Assembly: GCF_024273195.1 (NCBI RefSeq)
Contig: NZ_JAMZCU010000001.1
Span: 248,001 to 312,000, forward strand
Source: Devosia ureilytica
GTDB lineage: Bacteria > Pseudomonadota > Alphaproteobacteria > Rhizobiales > Devosiaceae
DNA length: 64,000 nt
Reading direction: 5' to 3'
Both the position numbers and the translations under genes were made by a program. The notes beneath the pieces are model-generated. The model made no database searches. It had not been told where the DNA came from and worked only from the letters and a program-made list of their open reading frames with translations. Below, one piece after another: positions 49,115 through 60,362 of the stretch; position 1 is the first letter of the stretch; every line of letters begins with the position of its first letter.

Positions 49115-51595
49115 ATGTTCCGTCTGCTTGGCTGGTTGTTCGGTTTCGGCATGTTTCTCGCCCTGGGCGGGGTGGCGGCGGCGGCTGTCTATCTCGTCGC
49201 GGTGACCTCCCAACTGCCCGACTACACCGTGTTGCAGGACTACCAGCCGCCGGTGACGACGCGCGTGCACGCCGCCGATGGTACGCTGCTGGCCGAATAT
49301 GCGCGTGAGCGGCGGCTGTTCCAGCCCATCGAAACGGTGCCGCCGCTGGTGGTCGAGGCGTTCCTTTCGGCCGAGGACAAGGATTTTTACAGCCATAGCG
49401 GCATTGCGGTGGACGGTGTGATCCGCGCGTTGCGCGACAATCTGGTTGCGCGGATGGATGGCAATAATTCCATCCAGGGTGGCGGGTCCTCGATTACCCA
49501 ACAGGTGGCCAAGAACTTCCTGCTGACATCCGAGCAGACCTGGGACCGCAAGATCCAGGAAGCCGTGCTGGCGCTGCGGATCGAATCGACCTTTTCCAAG
49601 AACAAGATTCTCGAGCTTTATCTCAACGAGATTTTCCTGGGGCTGAACTCCTATGGGGTTGCCGCGGCGGCGCTCAATTATTTCGACAAGGCGCTTTATC
49701 AGCTGACGCTGCCCGAGGCGGCCTATATCGCGGCATTGCCCAAGGGGCCTAACAATTACCACCCGTTCCGGCGCGCCGAGGCGGCCATCGAGCGCCGCAA
49801 CTGGGTGATCGATCGCATGGTCGAGAATGGCTATGTCACCTATGAGGAAGCGGAAAGCGCCAAGCAGGCGCCGCTCAATGTCATTCCGCGCGCGGCAGGC
49901 AGCCAGCTCTATTCGGCAGAATATTTCACCGAGGAAGTGCGGCGCGAACTGGCCAAGCTTTATGGCGAGGACCAGCTCTATGGCGGCGGGCTGTCGGTGC
50001 GCACGACGCTCGAGCCGCGTCTGCAGGAATATGCGCGGCGCGCCTTGATGGACGGGCTGATCGCATTCGACCATGGCAAGGGGTTTCGCGGGCCGGTGGC
50101 GAGCATCGAGCTGGGCGAGGACTGGGGCCTTGCGGTTTCGGCCATTGTGCCCCTGAGCGACGTGCCGGAATGGCAGCTCGCCGTGGTGCTGGAGGTGGGC
50201 GGTAACCAGGCGCGGATCGGGCTGCGGCCGGAAGACGATGTCGATGGCGCGGTGGCCACAAGCCGGGTCGAGGGCACATTGTCGGGGCCCGATATCAAGT
50301 GGGTTTCAAAGCCTGTCGAAGATCTCCTCAAGGTCGGAGACGTGGTCTATGTGTCGCCGGTGGCGGGCAAGGATGGCGCCTATACGCTCGAGCAGGTGCC
50401 CGAGATCGAGGGCGCGCTGGTGGCGATGGACCCGCGCACCGGGCGCGTGCTGGCCATGGTTGGCGGTTTCTCCTTTGCCGAAAGCGAGTTCAACCGGGCG
50501 ACGCAGGCGCTGCGCCAGCCGGGGTCCTCGTTCAAGCCCATCGTGTATGCGGCAGCGCTCGACAATGGCTATACGCCGGCTTCGGTGGTGCTCGACGCGC
50601 CAGTGGAAGTGCGGATGAGCGATGGATCGGTCTGGCGGCCGGAGAACTATTCTCAGGAGTTTTATGGCCCGCAGACGCTGCGGCGCGGGATCGAGCGGAG
50701 CCGCAACGTGATGACCGTGCGGTTGGCGCGCGACATCGGCATGCCGCTGATTGCCGATTATGCGCAGCTGTTCGGCATCTATGACAACATGCAGCCGGTG
50801 CTGGCCATGGCCCTGGGCGCTGGTGAAACCACGGCCATGCGCATGACCGCGGCCTATGCGACCATTGCCAATGGCGGGCGCAAGATTGTGCCGACGCTGA
50901 TCGACCGGATACAGGATCGTTACGGAAGTACGGTGTTCCGGCACGACCAGCGGGTATGCGATGGCTGCCAGGCAGAGGACTGGCACGGGCAGGGGGAGCC
51001 GCGCATTCTCGACAATCGTCCGCAAGTGCTCGATCCGATGACGGCCTATCAAATCACCTCGATGATGGAAGGCGTCGTGCAGCGTGGCACCGGGACGGCC
51101 GCGCGGTCGCTCAATCGCCCGGTCGCGGGCAAGACCGGCACAACCAATGACTACAAGGATGCCTGGTTTGTCGGCTTCACGCCCGAAATGGCCGTGGGGA
51201 TCTATGTGGGCTATGACCAGCCGCGCTCGATGGGGTCGGCGTCGACCGGCGGCGGCATGGCCGTGCCGATCTTTACCGAATTCATGAGCCGGGCCATGCA
51301 GGGCAGGCCGGCGACGCCGTTCAACGTGCCCACTGGCATGACGACGGCCTGGATCAACCCGAGCACCGGCGTGAAGGCCTTCGAGGGCGAGGCGGCAATT
51401 GCCGAGGCGTTCAAGCCGGGGACCGGTCCGAATCTGATGACGTCAGTGATCGGGCTCGACGTTCAGGCGTTCGATGCCATCCAGCGCGAGCAGATGATGC
51501 AGCAGAACTACGGCAGCGGGTTCACGACCACGCAGCCCAGTGGCAATGGCACTTTCCTTGACCCGAGCCTAAGTCAACCCGAGAGCCTGCTGTAG
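49115..51595 (+). CDS. mrcA: Penicillin-binding protein 1A
   Basis: Bifunctional class A peptidoglycan synthase of 826 residues. It has one N-terminal membrane anchor (LLGWLFGFGMFLALGGVAAA), a GT51 glycosyltransferase domain (VEAFLSAEDKDFYSHSGIAVDG with the catalytic Glu, then QGGGSSITQQVAKNFLL), an OB-like insert and a transpeptidase domain with SSFK (active-site Ser), SRN and KTGTTNDYKDAW. ATG 49115 with GGAG upstream places the anchor correctly. tRNA-Leu follows. Confidence 0.96.
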   Translation: MFRLLGWLFGFGMFLALGGVAAAAVYLVAVTSQLPDYTVLQDYQPPVTTRVHAADGTLLAEYARERRLFQPIETVPPLVVEAFLSAEDKDFYSHSGIAVDGVIRALRDNLVARMDGNNSIQGGGSSITQQVAKNFLLTSEQTWDRKIQEAVLALRIESTFSKNKILELYLNEIFLGLNSYGVAAAALNYFDKALYQLTLPEAAYIAALPKGPNNYHPFRRAEAAIERRNWVIDRMVENGYVTYEEAESAKQAPLNVIPRAAGSQLYSAEYFTEEVRRELAKLYGEDQLYGGGLSVRTTLEPRLQEYARRALMDGLIAFDHGKGFRGPVASIELGEDWGLAVSAIVPLSDVPEWQLAVVLEVGGNQARIGLRPEDDVDGAVATSRVEGTLSGPDIKWVSKPVEDLLKVGDVVYVSPVAGKDGAYTLEQVPEIEGALVAMDPRTGRVLAMVGGFSFAESEFNRATQALRQPGSSFKPIVYAAALDNGYTPASVVLDAPVEVRMSDGSVWRPENYSQEFYGPQTLRRGIERSRNVMTVRLARDIGMPLIADYAQLFGIYDNMQPVLAMALGAGETTAMRMTAAYATIANGGRKIVPTLIDRIQDRYGSTVFRHDQRVCDGCQAEDWHGQGEPRILDNRPQVLDPMTAYQITSMMEGVVQRGTGTAARSLNRPVAGKTGTTNDYKDAWFVGFTPEMAVGIYVGYDQPRSMGSASTGGGMAVPIFTEFMSRAMQGRPATPFNVPTGMTTAWINPSTGVKAFEGEAAIAEAFKPGTGPNLMTSVIGLDVQAFDAIQREQMMQQNYGSGFTTTQPSGNGTFLDPSLSQPESLL

Positions 51596-51658
51596 CTGGT
51601 GAGATTGCGCTGCGCCCAGTTGCGCGGCGCGGACTTCTCGGTTAGGAACCGAGCCCGT

Positions 51659-51742
51659 GCCCCTCTGGCGGAATGGTAGACGCAGAGGACTCAAAATCCT
51701 CCGCTGCGAGGCGTGCCGGTTCGAGTCCGGCGGGGGGCACCA
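51659..51742 (+). tRNA. tRNA-Leu (anticodon CAA)
   Basis: A complete 84-base cloverleaf: acceptor stem GCCCCTC/GGGGGGC, anticodon stem GAGGA/TCCTC with loop CTCAAAA giving anticodon CAA at 51692-51694, a short variable arm, T arm GCCGG-TTCGAGT-CCGGC, discriminator A and a genome-encoded CCA. It reads UUG. Such tRNAs are frequent integration sites, but the downstream azlCD genes look ordinary. Confidence 0.97.
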
Positions 51743-51769
51743 TTTTCCTCACATCGCTATGCAGGCATT

Positions 51770-52078
51770 CTATGCGCCCAATAGCAGGCGCATGAGATAG
51801 ACCGTGAGAACGCCGCTGGCCATGGCAGCGAAGAGGTTTCGCGTCAGGATGTAGACGGTGCCTGTGGCGAGGGCCGCGATGACTTCGGCAAGGCTGCCCT
51901 TGACCAGCGCAGGGGCGACCAGGGCGGCGAGTACGGCGCCGGGGATGTGACGCAGCCAGGCGGCAGCGAAACCTTCGCGCGGCAGGCGATCGGCCAAAAG
52001 CAGTCCGCCGGCCTTGACGGCGATGGTGACCATTGCCATGCCAAAAATGGCGATAACGGCCTCAGGAGACGTGAACAC
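51770..52078 (-). CDS. AzlD-family branched-chain amino acid exporter small subunit
   Basis: A 102-residue membrane protein with four hydrophobic segments (AVIAIFGMAMVTIAVKAGGLLLAD, HIPGAVLAALVAPALV and two more), typical of the small AzlD partner of the AzlC/AzlD exporter. The start is GTG 52078, supported by AAGGAGG 9 bases upstream. It overlaps the 3' end of azlC by 17 bases. Confidence 0.9.
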   Translation of the reverse strand: MFTSPEAVIAIFGMAMVTIAVKAGGLLLADRLPREGFAAAWLRHIPGAVLAALVAPALVKGSLAEVIAALATGTVYILTRNLFAAMASGVLTVYLMRLLLGA

Positions 52079-52802
52079 GGGCCGTTGCCTCCTTGCGGGT
52101 GTCGAGAATGGCGCCAGCGAGGCTGCCGGCGATGCCACCAACCAGGATATGCCAGCTGCCATCGACATGTTGGGCGGTCAGGATGGCGGCGAGGGCTGCC
52201 ACCAGCCAGGGCAGGATATCGCCACGGCCCTTCCACATGCCCAGCAGAAGAGCGAGGAAGGTGGCAGTGAAGGCAAAATCGAGGCCCCAGCGGGCTGGGT
52301 CGTCGATGGTTGAGCCGAGGCCGTAGCCGATGAGATTGGTGCTCATCCAGGATATCCAGGCGAGGACACCACCGCCCATGAGAAAGGCCACACTGCCCCC
52401 GCCGCGCGCCATAGCGGCCACGGTCATGACCCAGTTCTCGTCGGTGACCAGATACATGCTCAATGCGCCGCGTCCGAGTTTGCCAGGCGGGTAGAGCGGG
52501 CGGAGAGTTGCGGTGAGCAGCAGGTAGCGCAGGTTGACGATCAGGGCGGCCAGCACCAGCGGGCCGATTGGCAGGGTGGCGGGCGTCGCCGTCCACAGGT
52601 CAAGGGCAACGAATTGGGCGGAACCGGCGAAGACCAGGCCGCTCATCATCATGACCTCGATCAGGCTCAGACCGGCGCTGCGCGCCAACATGCCCCAGAC
52701 CATGCCATAGGCCGCCACCGATATGGCGACGGGGATGCAGGCGCGGGCGCCGGCGAGAAACTGTTCCATGGAAGGCTGGGGTGGTGGGGTGGTGTGCGAC
52801 AT
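52062..52802 (-). CDS. AzlC-family branched-chain amino acid exporter
   Basis: A 246-residue membrane protein of the AzlC/LIV-E family (FLAGARACIPVAISVAAYGMVWGMLARSAGLS at the N-terminus, then ALIVNLRYLLLTATLRP and ENWVMTVAAMARGGG). With AzlD it would export branched-chain amino acids or analogues. ATG 52802 is used. The ribosome site is weak. Confidence 0.9.
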   Translation of the reverse strand: MSHTTPPPQPSMEQFLAGARACIPVAISVAAYGMVWGMLARSAGLSLIEVMMMSGLVFAGSAQFVALDLWTATPATLPIGPLVLAALIVNLRYLLLTATLRPLYPPGKLGRGALSMYLVTDENWVMTVAAMARGGGSVAFLMGGGVLAWISWMSTNLIGYGLGSTIDDPARWGLDFAFTATFLALLLGMWKGRGDILPWLVAALAAILTAQHVDGSWHILVGGIAGSLAGAILDTRKEATARVHVS

Positions 52803-53077
52803 GGGCCCTGTCTAGCACACTGGGAGGTGGCCGGTGATGACAAGCATTGATGCCATCCATCGCGCCTGGGAATGGCAGAAAGGGCTGCATTGACGGTCTC
52901 TGAACGGAGGCGTAGAGAGGCGCCGTCATTGCCCAGCCTCCAGCGCCCGTCCAGCCGGCACCGCATTTTGCGCGGTGTGAATAGGTCCCCCCGGCAGCCT
53001 GAACATTTTTCAGCCTCCAGCCGGATTTGGGGTCCAGAGCCGTGACGTAAAGACTTGATCAAATTTGGAGCGCTCTG

Positions 53078-54439
53078 ATGAACGCCGCATCTCCTCGTCC
53101 GCTGTGGCAGCGGTTTGCCTTTTTCCTCATCCCGCTGATGGCCTCGAATATCCTGCAGGCGCTGTCGGGAACTGTGAATTCAATCTATGTCGGCCAGATG
53201 ATTGGCGTCGAAGCCCTGGCAGCGACCGCCACGTTCTTCCCGATCATGTTTTTCCTGATGAGTTTCCTCATTGGGCTTTCAGCGGGTTCGACCATCCTGA
53301 TCGGACAGGCATGGGGCGCGCGTAATCTCGACAAGGTCAAGCAGGTGACCGGCACTACGCTGGCTGCGGCAATTGTGCTGGGCCTGGTCGTGGCCGTGGT
53401 TGGGGGCATCTGGACCGAGCAGATCATGACCGTGCTGGGCGCGCCCGACAATATCCGGCAACTGGCGGTTGGCTATGCGCGCATCGTTCTCATCGGCATG
53501 CCAAGCTTTTTCATGTTCCTCGTCGTGACCTCAGTGCTGCGCGGCGTGGGCGACACGATCACGCCGCTGTTTTCGCTGATTCTTTCGATGGTGGTGAGCC
53601 TTGTGGTCACGCCAGCATTGATCCAGGGCTGGTTCGGCTTGCCGCAACTGGGCGTCAACGCTGCGGCCGTTGCCATGATTGCCGGGTTCACGACGGTGCT
53701 GGTGTTCCTGTTTGTCTATATGCGCGTGCGCAACATGCCGCTGGCGCCAGACGGGGTGTTGCTGGGGGCGATGCTGCGCCCGGACTTCAAACTGCTTGGG
53801 CTGATCCTCAAGCTGGGCGTGCCGGCTGGCATGCAGATGGTCATCTCGTCCATCGCCGGCATTGTCGTGGTCGGCCTCGTCAACCGCTTCGGCTCAGATG
53901 CTACCGCAGCCTATGGAGCGCTGGGGCAGGTGATGAGCTATGTGCAGTTTCCGGCCATGTCCATTGGCATCGCTGCGTCGATCTTTGCGGCGCAGGCGAT
54001 TGGTGCGCGGCAGAACGGGCAGTTAGCGGCGATAACCCGTACGGCACTGGTGCTGAACCTTATCATCACCGGCGGGCTGATCGTGCTGGCCTACCTGTTC
54101 AGCCAGCATCTGGTGGCGCTGTTCATTACCGATCCGGCTGTGGTGGCGTTGACGGAGACGCTGCTGCACGTGGTGCTGTGGAGTATTTTGTGCTTCGGAT
54201 GGAGCGTCATTTTCTCGGGCATCATGCGTGCCAGCGGCACGGTTTATGCGCCGATGGTGCTCTCGCTCGCCTGTATCCTCTTGATCGAACTGCCTGGCGC
54301 GGTGTGGCTCAGCCAGACCAGCCTGGGGCTGACGGGAATCTGGGTTGCCTATGCGGCGAGCTTCACGATGATGCTGGTGCTACAGGCGAGCTGGTATCAG
54401 TTCGTGTGGAAGCGCAAGGATATCGTGGCGCTCGTCTAG
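53078..54439 (+). CDS. MATE-family multidrug/cation exporter
   Basis: A 453-residue protein with twelve predicted membrane segments in two MatE halves (PLMASNILQALSGTVNSIYVGQMIG at the start of the first, GVPAGMQMVISSIAGIVVVGLVNRFG at the start of the second). Members export cationic drugs or metabolites in exchange for sodium ions or protons. GGAG is just upstream of the ATG. It ends 10 bases before the convergent hydrolase gene. The 275 bases in front show no gene. Confidence 0.93.
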   Translation: MNAASPRPLWQRFAFFLIPLMASNILQALSGTVNSIYVGQMIGVEALAATATFFPIMFFLMSFLIGLSAGSTILIGQAWGARNLDKVKQVTGTTLAAAIVLGLVVAVVGGIWTEQIMTVLGAPDNIRQLAVGYARIVLIGMPSFFMFLVVTSVLRGVGDTITPLFSLILSMVVSLVVTPALIQGWFGLPQLGVNAAAVAMIAGFTTVLVFLFVYMRVRNMPLAPDGVLLGAMLRPDFKLLGLILKLGVPAGMQMVISSIAGIVVVGLVNRFGSDATAAYGALGQVMSYVQFPAMSIGIAASIFAAQAIGARQNGQLAAITRTALVLNLIITGGLIVLAYLFSQHLVALFITDPAVVALTETLLHVVLWSILCFGWSVIFSGIMRASGTVYAPMVLSLACILLIELPGAVWLSQTSLGLTGIWVAYAASFTMMLVLQASWYQFVWKRKDIVALV

Positions 54440-54449
54440 GGCGCCGCGA

Positions 54450-55043
54450 CTAACCCAGGTGTGCGGCGATAAGCGCGGCGACGGTGTGGGGGTGGGTCTG
54501 CGCCAGGTCGTGGCCGCCACCCGGGATGACATGCATGCTGGCATCGGGTAGCAGCTCCATGAGCCGCTGCCCGACGGCCACCGGGCTGATGGGATCGGCA
54601 TCACCCCAAAGCAGCAGGGTCGGCACGTCCAGTGTGCTGATTTCTCCCGAGAGGTCCCGTGTCGGCTCGGCAATCCATGGTGCTGCTGTGAGGTAACTGG
54701 CGAAATAGTCGCCGCGCCAGTCGGCGCCACCCAGATCCAGCATCGGCACCCCGCCTGAAGTCACCGCCAGAACCAGGCGGCGCACCATGCCGGGCGCGGC
54801 GAGCGCTGTCCTGAGGGTTACGTAGCCGCCCATGGACTGCGCCACGAGATCGACCGGCGCGTCGATGCGCGCGAGCGTACGCGTGACCAGATCTTGGATG
54901 GAGGAAATATCGGGATCGGCTGGTTCCTGCCCGAGACCGGGCCAGGAGAGAAGTTCAAAGCGGCCGCCGACCTGGTCCGCGACTGGCTTCCAGAAGCCGG
55001 CGCTGCCGCCGGCTCCGGGCAGATAGAGTATCGGTGTGGGCAA
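54450..55043 (-). CDS. Alpha/beta hydrolase
   Basis: A 197-residue alpha/beta hydrolase. ILYLPGAGGSAGFW forms the oxyanion region, VAQSMGGYV the nucleophile elbow with its Ser, LWGDADPISP the Asp and GGGHDLAQ the His, so the catalytic triad is complete. The substrate is unknown. Translation probably starts at TTG 55043, immediately after the TGA of the upstream gene (TGATTG), a coupled arrangement. Confidence 0.87.
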   Translation of the reverse strand: MPTPILYLPGAGGSAGFWKPVADQVGGRFELLSWPGLGQEPADPDISSIQDLVTRTLARIDAPVDLVAQSMGGYVTLRTALAAPGMVRRLVLAVTSGGVPMLDLGGADWRGDYFASYLTAAPWIAEPTRDLSGEISTLDVPTLLLWGDADPISPVAVGQRLMELLPDASMHVIPGGGHDLAQTHPHTVAALIAAHLG

Positions 55044-55316
55044 TCAACTTTCGCCGAGAATCATGCGCAGGGCGCGCTTGCCACCGGGAGCGAAGACGTC
55101 CACCTCGACATGAACAGGGTCCTGCGCCATGCGCCGGGTTCGGGCCGAGAGGGCCATGACTACGCCGAGCAGATCGCCCACCGAGCGCTTCTGACGCGGC
55201 AGAATACGTTCCGTCACGCCCTTGAGGGCCTTGTTGCGGACCCGCATGTCCGGTGAGGCGAGTGGCGAGCGACCAACAAAATTGGCCAGTTCGACAAGAG
55301 CATTGCGGTCACTCAT
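55044..55316 (-). CDS. Conserved-looking small protein, function unknown
   Basis: A 90-residue soluble, basic protein (SDRNALVELANFVGRSPLASP at the start, DVFAPGGKRALRMILGES at the end). ATG 55316 has GGAG 8 bases upstream, and its stop abuts the start of the hydrolase gene, which supports both as real. No domain is recognised. Confidence 0.7.
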   Translation of the reverse strand: MSDRNALVELANFVGRSPLASPDMRVRNKALKGVTERILPRQKRSVGDLLGVVMALSARTRRMAQDPVHVEVDVFAPGGKRALRMILGES

Positions 55317-55425
55317 TGGGCTACTCCATACACAAGCACCAACTGCATTCCCCAAGGCGGCAATACGCGCCGCCCCATTCGTTTCAGCCAGCGGTTGATC
55401 CGCCGTGCTGTACTTGTTCAGTCAC

Positions 55426-55466
55426 GCATCGGACCGAAAACCGCTGAGCACTTTTCGGTCCGATGC
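55426..55466. repeat. Perfect 15-bp inverted repeat after the carboxypeptidase gene
   Basis: GCATCGGACCGAAAA and TTTTCGGTCCGATGC are exact reverse complements around an 11-base loop that ends in GAGCAC. No T-run follows on the minus strand, so it is not a standard terminator, although it starts 5 bases after the gene. The CCGAAAA...TTTTCGG design recalls a palindromic repeat very common between rhizobial genes. Confidence 0.75.
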
Positions 55467-55471
55467 TTATG

Positions 55472-57040
55472 TCAGCCCTGCATCGCCAGGCAGGCCAGAT
55501 CCTGGTCCTTGAGGCGATTGCACATATTGGTCGCGGCATCGCGGTCACCGAAGCCGACGAAGCGTGCCCGGTAGAAAACCTGACCGTTCTTCTCGAAGCG
55601 CTCGACATAGGAGCGGAAGTCACCGAGTGAGCCGACCTTGCTGGCGGCGTCGGAAAGCAGGGAGCGGGCGCTGTCCTCGGACGGGCCGGCGCCGATCTGC
55701 ACCATCCAGCCAGTGACTGGGGCGGCATCGGCGACCGAGCCGGAGTGCATCAGGTCGACGGGCTGTGCCGCGCCACCACCATCGGTACCAACCGCACCGG
55801 GTGGCAACAGGGGCGAGGAGGGGGCGGTCTGGCCGAGGGCAGCCGGCGGCGCGCCCAGGTTATAGGTTTCGCTTAGCCAAGCACCGATAACGTCCTGGCT
55901 GGGGTAAAGCGGCTCGGCCTGGGACGGGGCGGCCAGCACGTTGGCGGCCTGAACAGCGGGCGACAGGCCGAGGTCGGCAGGGGCGGGCACCGGCAAGGTC
56001 ACCGGGGCGGCCGAAGCAACGGCAATCTGTGCCTGCGGCTGGGCGCCATTGCCGGAGACCAGTGCAGCAAGCCGGAAGTCGGGCATGGGCGTGGGCATGG
56101 CGAAGGTGGGTTTGCGCGGCTGGGCCAGCGCGAACTGCGTGCCGCCCTGGCGGCCGGGCAGTGGCACCATGGCCGTCTGCAGGTAGTCGCCGCGACGGCC
56201 CTTGGAAAGGTAGTTATTGACCAGCTGACGGACCTTTTCGTCGCGCGAGGCGGCGGAGTTGAAGCCGAAGGCAACGACGACAATGTGACGATTGTCCTTG
56301 CGGGCGGCAGTCAGCAAGTTGGAGCCGGCGGCATTGATGTAGCCGGTCTTGATGCCATCGACGGCGCCCATATAGCCAAGCACGCGGTTGTGGTTGCCAT
56401 AGGTCTTGCCGCCAAAGCGGAAGGCCGTGGTCTGGAAATAATCGTAATAGGTCGGGAAGTGCTGGTAGATGGCGATACCCAGGATGGCCTGGTCGCGCAC
56501 CGTGGTCACCTGGCCACCGTCGGGCAGGCCCGAGGCGTTGCGATAGGTGGTGTTGCGCATGCCCATGGCGCGGGCCGTGGTTGTCATGCGTTCGGCGAAT
56601 TTGGTTTCGGTGCCCGAGATGTGCTCGGCGATGACGCGGGCCATGTCATTGGCGGAAAGGGTCACCAGCGATTTGATGGCGTCTTCCACCGAAATGGTGG
56701 AGCCGGCGCGCAGGCCCAGCTTGGTGGGAACGGCGGCCGCCGCATGGCGCGAGACCGTCATTTTGGTCGAGAGGCTGAGATTGCCGGCTTGTAATTCCTG
56801 GAACAGGACGTAAAGCGTCATCACCTTGGCGACGGACGCGGGATAGCGCCTGGAATCTGCCTGGTCTTCGTAGAGGACCTTGCCGGATTTTGCGTCGACG
56901 ACGATGCCCGCATATTTGCGCAGGTTTTCGATGGCCTGAACCGGTGCCGCAGCAGAAAGGCTGAGGGCAAAAGTCACAAGGACAGCAGCGGCGGCGCGCA
57001 AAAACGCAACGCGCCAGGGGGTCTTTGCCAGGGAAATCAC
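55472..57040 (-). CDS. D-alanyl-D-alanine carboxypeptidase with C-terminal SPOR domain
   Basis: A 522-residue low-molecular-mass penicillin-binding protein (DacA/S11 type). The order is: signal peptide (AAAAVLVTFALSLSAAAPVQA); catalytic domain with SVAK (YPASVAKVMT), SAN (TLSANDMARV) and KTG (DGIKTGYINAAG); a long Pro/Ala linker; and a SPOR domain (about the last 80 residues, GWMVQIGAGPSEDSARSLL) that would target it to septal peptidoglycan. It trims pentapeptides. GTG 57040 with GGAG 6 bases upstream is preferred over TTG 57052. Confidence 0.93.
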   Translation of the reverse strand: MISLAKTPWRVAFLRAAAAVLVTFALSLSAAAPVQAIENLRKYAGIVVDAKSGKVLYEDQADSRRYPASVAKVMTLYVLFQELQAGNLSLSTKMTVSRHAAAAVPTKLGLRAGSTISVEDAIKSLVTLSANDMARVIAEHISGTETKFAERMTTTARAMGMRNTTYRNASGLPDGGQVTTVRDQAILGIAIYQHFPTYYDYFQTTAFRFGGKTYGNHNRVLGYMGAVDGIKTGYINAAGSNLLTAARKDNRHIVVVAFGFNSAASRDEKVRQLVNNYLSKGRRGDYLQTAMVPLPGRQGGTQFALAQPRKPTFAMPTPMPDFRLAALVSGNGAQPQAQIAVASAAPVTLPVPAPADLGLSPAVQAANVLAAPSQAEPLYPSQDVIGAWLSETYNLGAPPAALGQTAPSSPLLPPGAVGTDGGGAAQPVDLMHSGSVADAAPVTGWMVQIGAGPSEDSARSLLSDAASKVGSLGDFRSYVERFEKNGQVFYRARFVGFGDRDAATNMCNRLKDQDLACLAMQG

Positions 57041-57376
57041 CCGGTACTCCAATTACTCAATCGGGCAACAGGCCCGTACGCAACTCGTTTGACGCTGCCG
57101 GATTTCGAGTGTCCCCAAACCCCGAAAGTCCAGCCTTTCAGGAGGTTAGCCTGACGCCGTTACGAATCCGTAAAATGCCGTCGATTTTCGGATGGTTGTG
57201 TCGGGAGCGCCTCTAACCCCACATTTCAGTGGGTCACGCGGCATAAAATCGTCCGCAGTAGGAGCAGGTTAGGGCCACTCACATTTTCGGGATGGGTTGG
57301 CCCTTAACACCGGCCCGATTTTGCCTACATAATGGGACCAACCTGCTGCTTCGTTTTCTCCAGGCGGCCGAAAGCC
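57041..57376. other. Divergent promoter region between the carboxypeptidase gene and clpS
   Basis: A 336-base region without a gene. It contains small inverted repeats (CCCAC/GTGGG near 57214-57229 and GGGCCA/TGGCCC near 57271-57302). The clpS promoter probably lies near TACATAAT at 57324-57331. Nothing else is recognised. Confidence 0.45.
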
Positions 57377-57793
57377 ATGACCATGTCTACCTCACTATCC
57401 GCTCCCCGCCAGACGTCCTTGCACCTGCCTGCGCCCTTGCGCGTGACCGGCGGGCCAAAGGACGACGATGGCGGCCGCCGGGGCGGAAACGACGCTGATT
57501 TCGAAACCGGGACGGTGACCAAGACGCGTCCCAAAACCAAGCGCCCGAACCTTTATCGGGTGCTGCTGCTCAACGACGACTACACGCCGATGGAATTCGT
57601 CGTTCTGGTCCTGCAGGACGTCTTCAACAAGTCACGCGAAGACGCCATGCAGATCATGCTGCACGTGCACCAAAAGGGGGTGGGTGAGTGCGGCGTATAT
57701 CCTTACGAGGTGGCCGAGACCAAGGTCACCCGCGTGATGGATACGGCACGCAAGAACCAGCATCCGCTGCAATGCGTGATGGAAAAACAGTAG
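57377..57793 (+). CDS. clpS: ATP-dependent Clp protease adaptor ClpS
   Basis: N-recognin that delivers N-end-rule substrates to ClpAP. The conserved core is [24 protein letters not shown] with the substrate-pocket NDDYTPMEF, followed by [17 protein letters not shown] and a final HPLQC. ATG 57377 gives 138 residues, with about 55 poorly conserved residues ahead of the core (Thr/Ser- and Lys/Arg-rich). The true start could be ATG 57383. It lies directly before clpA and belongs with aat at 38331-38963. Confidence 0.94.
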   Translation: MTMSTSLSAPRQTSLHLPAPLRVTGGPKDDDGGRRGGNDADFETGTVTKTRPKTKRPNLYRVLLLNDDYTPMEFVVLVLQDVFNKSREDAMQIMLHVHQKGVGECGVYPYEVAETKVTRVMDTARKNQHPLQCVMEKQ

Positions 57794-57802
57794 GAACATC
57801 AT

Positions 57803-60142
<2,340 letters not shown>

Positions 60143-60167
60143 GAACCAGTTCGAGCGAGAATGACAG

Positions 60168-60192
60168 AGGCCGGGAGCGATCCCGGCCTTTT
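60168..60192 (+). terminator. Rho-independent terminator of clpS-clpA
   Basis: GGCCGGGA and TCCCGGCC form an 8-bp stem (9 with the flanking A-T pair) around GCGA, followed by TTTTCGTTT. Confidence 0.88.
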
Positions 60193-60362
60193 CGTTTGTG
60201 GCTGCAGTTGCCCGATAGGGCGGCGACACCTATAAGCGTTGCATTCGTCGGACTCGGGATTTCTTCCCGGGTGGCTTCTCCGGGCGCCGATCCCCCGGTC
60301 ACAAGTATCATCGCGCTTTAAACATCGGCACGCCCGTGCCCACCGCGCCCTAGGTCTTGTTC

